Shown: one piece after another, positions 61,901-64,000 of the stretch
Position numbering within the stretch: position 1 is the stretch's first letter
Layout of the letters: every line of letters starts with the position of its first letter
From: Brachypodius melanocephalos
Taxonomy: Eukaryota > Chordata > Aves > Passeriformes > Pycnonotidae
Direction of reading: 5' to 3'
DNA: 64,000 bases
NCBI GenBank assembly: GCA_013398615.1
Contig: VZSR01000479.1
Span: 1,398,689-1,462,688, forward strand
Translations under genes and position numbers: made by a program
The notes under the pieces: model-generated
What the model saw: the letters and a program-made list of their open reading frames with translations, nothing else
The model's database searches: none
Told to the model about the DNA's origin: nothing

Positions 61901-64000
61901 CACAGGGTTCTGGAAAAACAACATTTGCATTAATGGTCACATTATAGCTGGGGGTGGAGTAGTGTGGCTATAATGCAACTCAACAAGCACCTGCACTTAA
62001 CCAGAGGGGAGGTGCACAGGGTTAGCAGGGAGGGATCACTGAAAACACCACCAGGTTTTGAGACTTGTGCTATGATTTCTTACATGTTACCTCTTGGATT
62101 TGTGTTTGCACTTCCTCAGCACCGGAGTTCAATCTCTTTAAGTCAACAAAATATTCTGTAGTGAAGCTGTCAACTAATTCAAGTTGGGAATAAATACTCT
62201 AAATCCTGCTTCATCTCTTTAGGACAAATATATCCTAGGTGCACAAATTGCCTTTTATCTCTTATATAACATCACATTTGAATAATTTTTTTCACTCATT
62301 GCCTTTAAATTGCCTCTTTGAACAATTCTATTTAAAATTATTTCTTTTTTTGTCTGTTCTCTTCTTTATTCACTTCTGATTTCTGAGTCCTCACGTGTGT
62401 CTGTGCATCACAGAAGCAACTTCCCTCCTAATCACAGCCTGCTCCTTCTCAGCTACAGGCACAGGAAGAAAACAATGATTCTGTGACATCAAACCCACTT
62501 ACACCATAACGAGCTGTGATGCTGCAAATGCTTGATTGTGGCAACCTGGAATGAATCACAGACCGGAAAGGATGATGAGCACAGAAATGCTTTTTTTTTA
62601 AATGCACATTTTGGTAATTAGCTGCAGTGGCCAAAGGCAGGAAGCAACAAGCACTGAGCTTCTTGGAAGTTCTTCTGGTTTAAAGCAACTTTGTGAATTA
62701 AAAACTGTGGTCACTTGCCTGGATGTGCCTGAAAACTTTACCCCCAAGTTAGGATCAAATGAGACTGTTGATTCAAAATATTTTTTGTGTAAACCAGTGT
62801 GAAACGGGTGCACCTTAAATTCTTTGGTTTTTATATGTTAAACCTGGAGGTAAACGGAGAATCACAAAGTGATGTAAATCAGTCAAACCCCCAGAACATT
62901 AAAGGCTGATTTACACCAGCTGAAGACCCACCTCCATTTATTAAATCAGTCTTTGCACAGTGATCTCACAGCAGCCATGAAAGCACAGGGATGAGAGAAA
63001 CCAGCCCAAGTTAAAGGAAAGCAAACCAAGAATGTTGCAGGCACATTCAAAAGCTGTTTAATAGCTCTCACAAGAAAGAGGCAATGAGGAATATCTTGCC
63101 CCTCCTGCCACTCGTCTTGCAGCAACTAACACTCAAAGATCGTAACACAGGAAGGGAACAAACCCCTCTGTTTGTAGCTGCTGCTCAGTGCTCTCAGTGG
63201 CTGCCCAAAGGACATCTCCCACTGCCAGCTGGGTCTGCCCTTCCCTGGCAGATCCCTTTGCTCTCAGTTCCTCACATCCCTGCTGCAGGGAGAACAGAAG
63301 CACACAGGGGAAAGCTTCACACCGGGCTCCTGGCAAACACTTTGTTTAATGTAGCTAAACAGTGTCTACTTCAAGGCACAGAGAAATTCCAGTCTTGATT
63401 TTATGTAGAGATCCAAACCTCAGAAGAAATGCAGGTGCTCTTTATGTAAACGTTTGCCTAACTGATTGCTAAATCCAGAGAGGGGCAGCTCTTTCTGTTC
63501 TCTGTATCAGTTTTACATCTGCTACTGCTCAGCAGCTGAAAAGTATACAGCAAGAAAAAAGCCAAACACGTCAAAATCCATAAATTATGAATCAGCCAAA
63601 AGAAGGAGTGATAGAACTGGAGTACTAAATAAGGGAGCAGAAAAAAAGATTAAATTAATAAACCAAGCATATAGTTAAGAATTTCTGTAATGTTTTTCTT
63701 GCCCCTTATTCTTGCCACTTTGTGTATTCTGATGGTTTTACAGCCTTTCTCTGACTGCCTGAGTGTGAGAACAGAAGCAATTGCTTTGCATGGCCATGAG
63801 AAAATTATTTTGAACAGGAAAAGTTCCTTTCTCTCCCACCCACAACAGGACAAATGTCCACTCCCCAGATTTAAATACAGATGATGAATAGTCTCTCTTT
63901 TGAGTAACCCTGGACTAATTTCAAAACAGAGGTGTGGAAGATGTCATAGCATCACATTTGCCCTGAGCAGCAGCAGGTGAAGGTGTGGGCTGTCCACATT

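Larger units (their letters stand above)
45110..64000. other. No gene seen; long AT-rich stretch
   Basis: Apart from the listed homopolymer and AAT repeats and one hairpin, this is unique-looking AT-rich DNA. GC-richer patches lie at about 45950-46180, 49220-49380, 60490-60800 and 63090-63330. They carry overlapping short frames on both strands, as expected of composition rather than genes. T13-15 and A13 runs lie at 55687-55701 and 54164-54176. No exon, RNA gene or recognisable transposon was found. Confidence 0.55.

Overview
The window looks like nuclear DNA from a bird, probably a passerine. It is AT-rich and intron- or gene-desert-like, and I find no protein-coding gene that I can defend. 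The bird call rests on three things. A CR1 LINE 3' end lies at 20975-21062 with the typical avian tail. There are three related endogenous-retrovirus LTRs in two orientations. Microsatellites and A/C-rich low-complexity tracts are abundant. No open frame exceeds 144 codons. None shows a recognisable domain, and several of the longest are only translations of simple repeats. No rRNA, tRNA, CRISPR array, operon or bacterial-type signal is visible.

Layout. 1-9.5 kb: AT-rich sequence with two LTRs of one family, a plus-strand copy at 4573-5015 and a minus-strand copy at 7319-7745, the latter next to a GC-rich patch. 9.57-9.75 kb: a long GAAAAA tract. 9.75-27.7 kb: mostly featureless AT-rich DNA with the CR1 end at 21.0 kb and a homeodomain-site-rich block at 22.9-23.05 kb. 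27.75-28.44 kb: a probable second type of LTR on the minus strand. 30.3, 40.3 and 45.0 kb: three same-strand copies of one roughly 105-bp element whose 41-bp core is 38-39/41 identical between copies. 33.0-33.35 kb: an ancient MIR-type SINE followed by a strong G-quadruplex motif. 35.25-35.87 kb: a 23-bp-unit minisatellite next to the third LTR. 36.3-36.5 kb: a C/A-rich tract with 18 consecutive C. 42.1 kb: 14 perfect GGAAA units. 44.41-44.46 kb: two abutting inverted repeats rich in GATA motifs. 45.1-64 kb: AT-rich unique-looking sequence with T, A and AAT repeats.

Interpretation. The most interesting signal is the set of three dispersed paralogous elements. Their strong internal conservation contrasts with the unrelated sequence around them, which suggests duplicated regulatory elements or co-opted copies of an old repeat. 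The old MIR copy, the homeodomain-site clusters and the inverted repeats would all fit a cis-regulatory landscape around a developmental gene outside the window. That is inference: conservation with other vertebrates could not be tested here.
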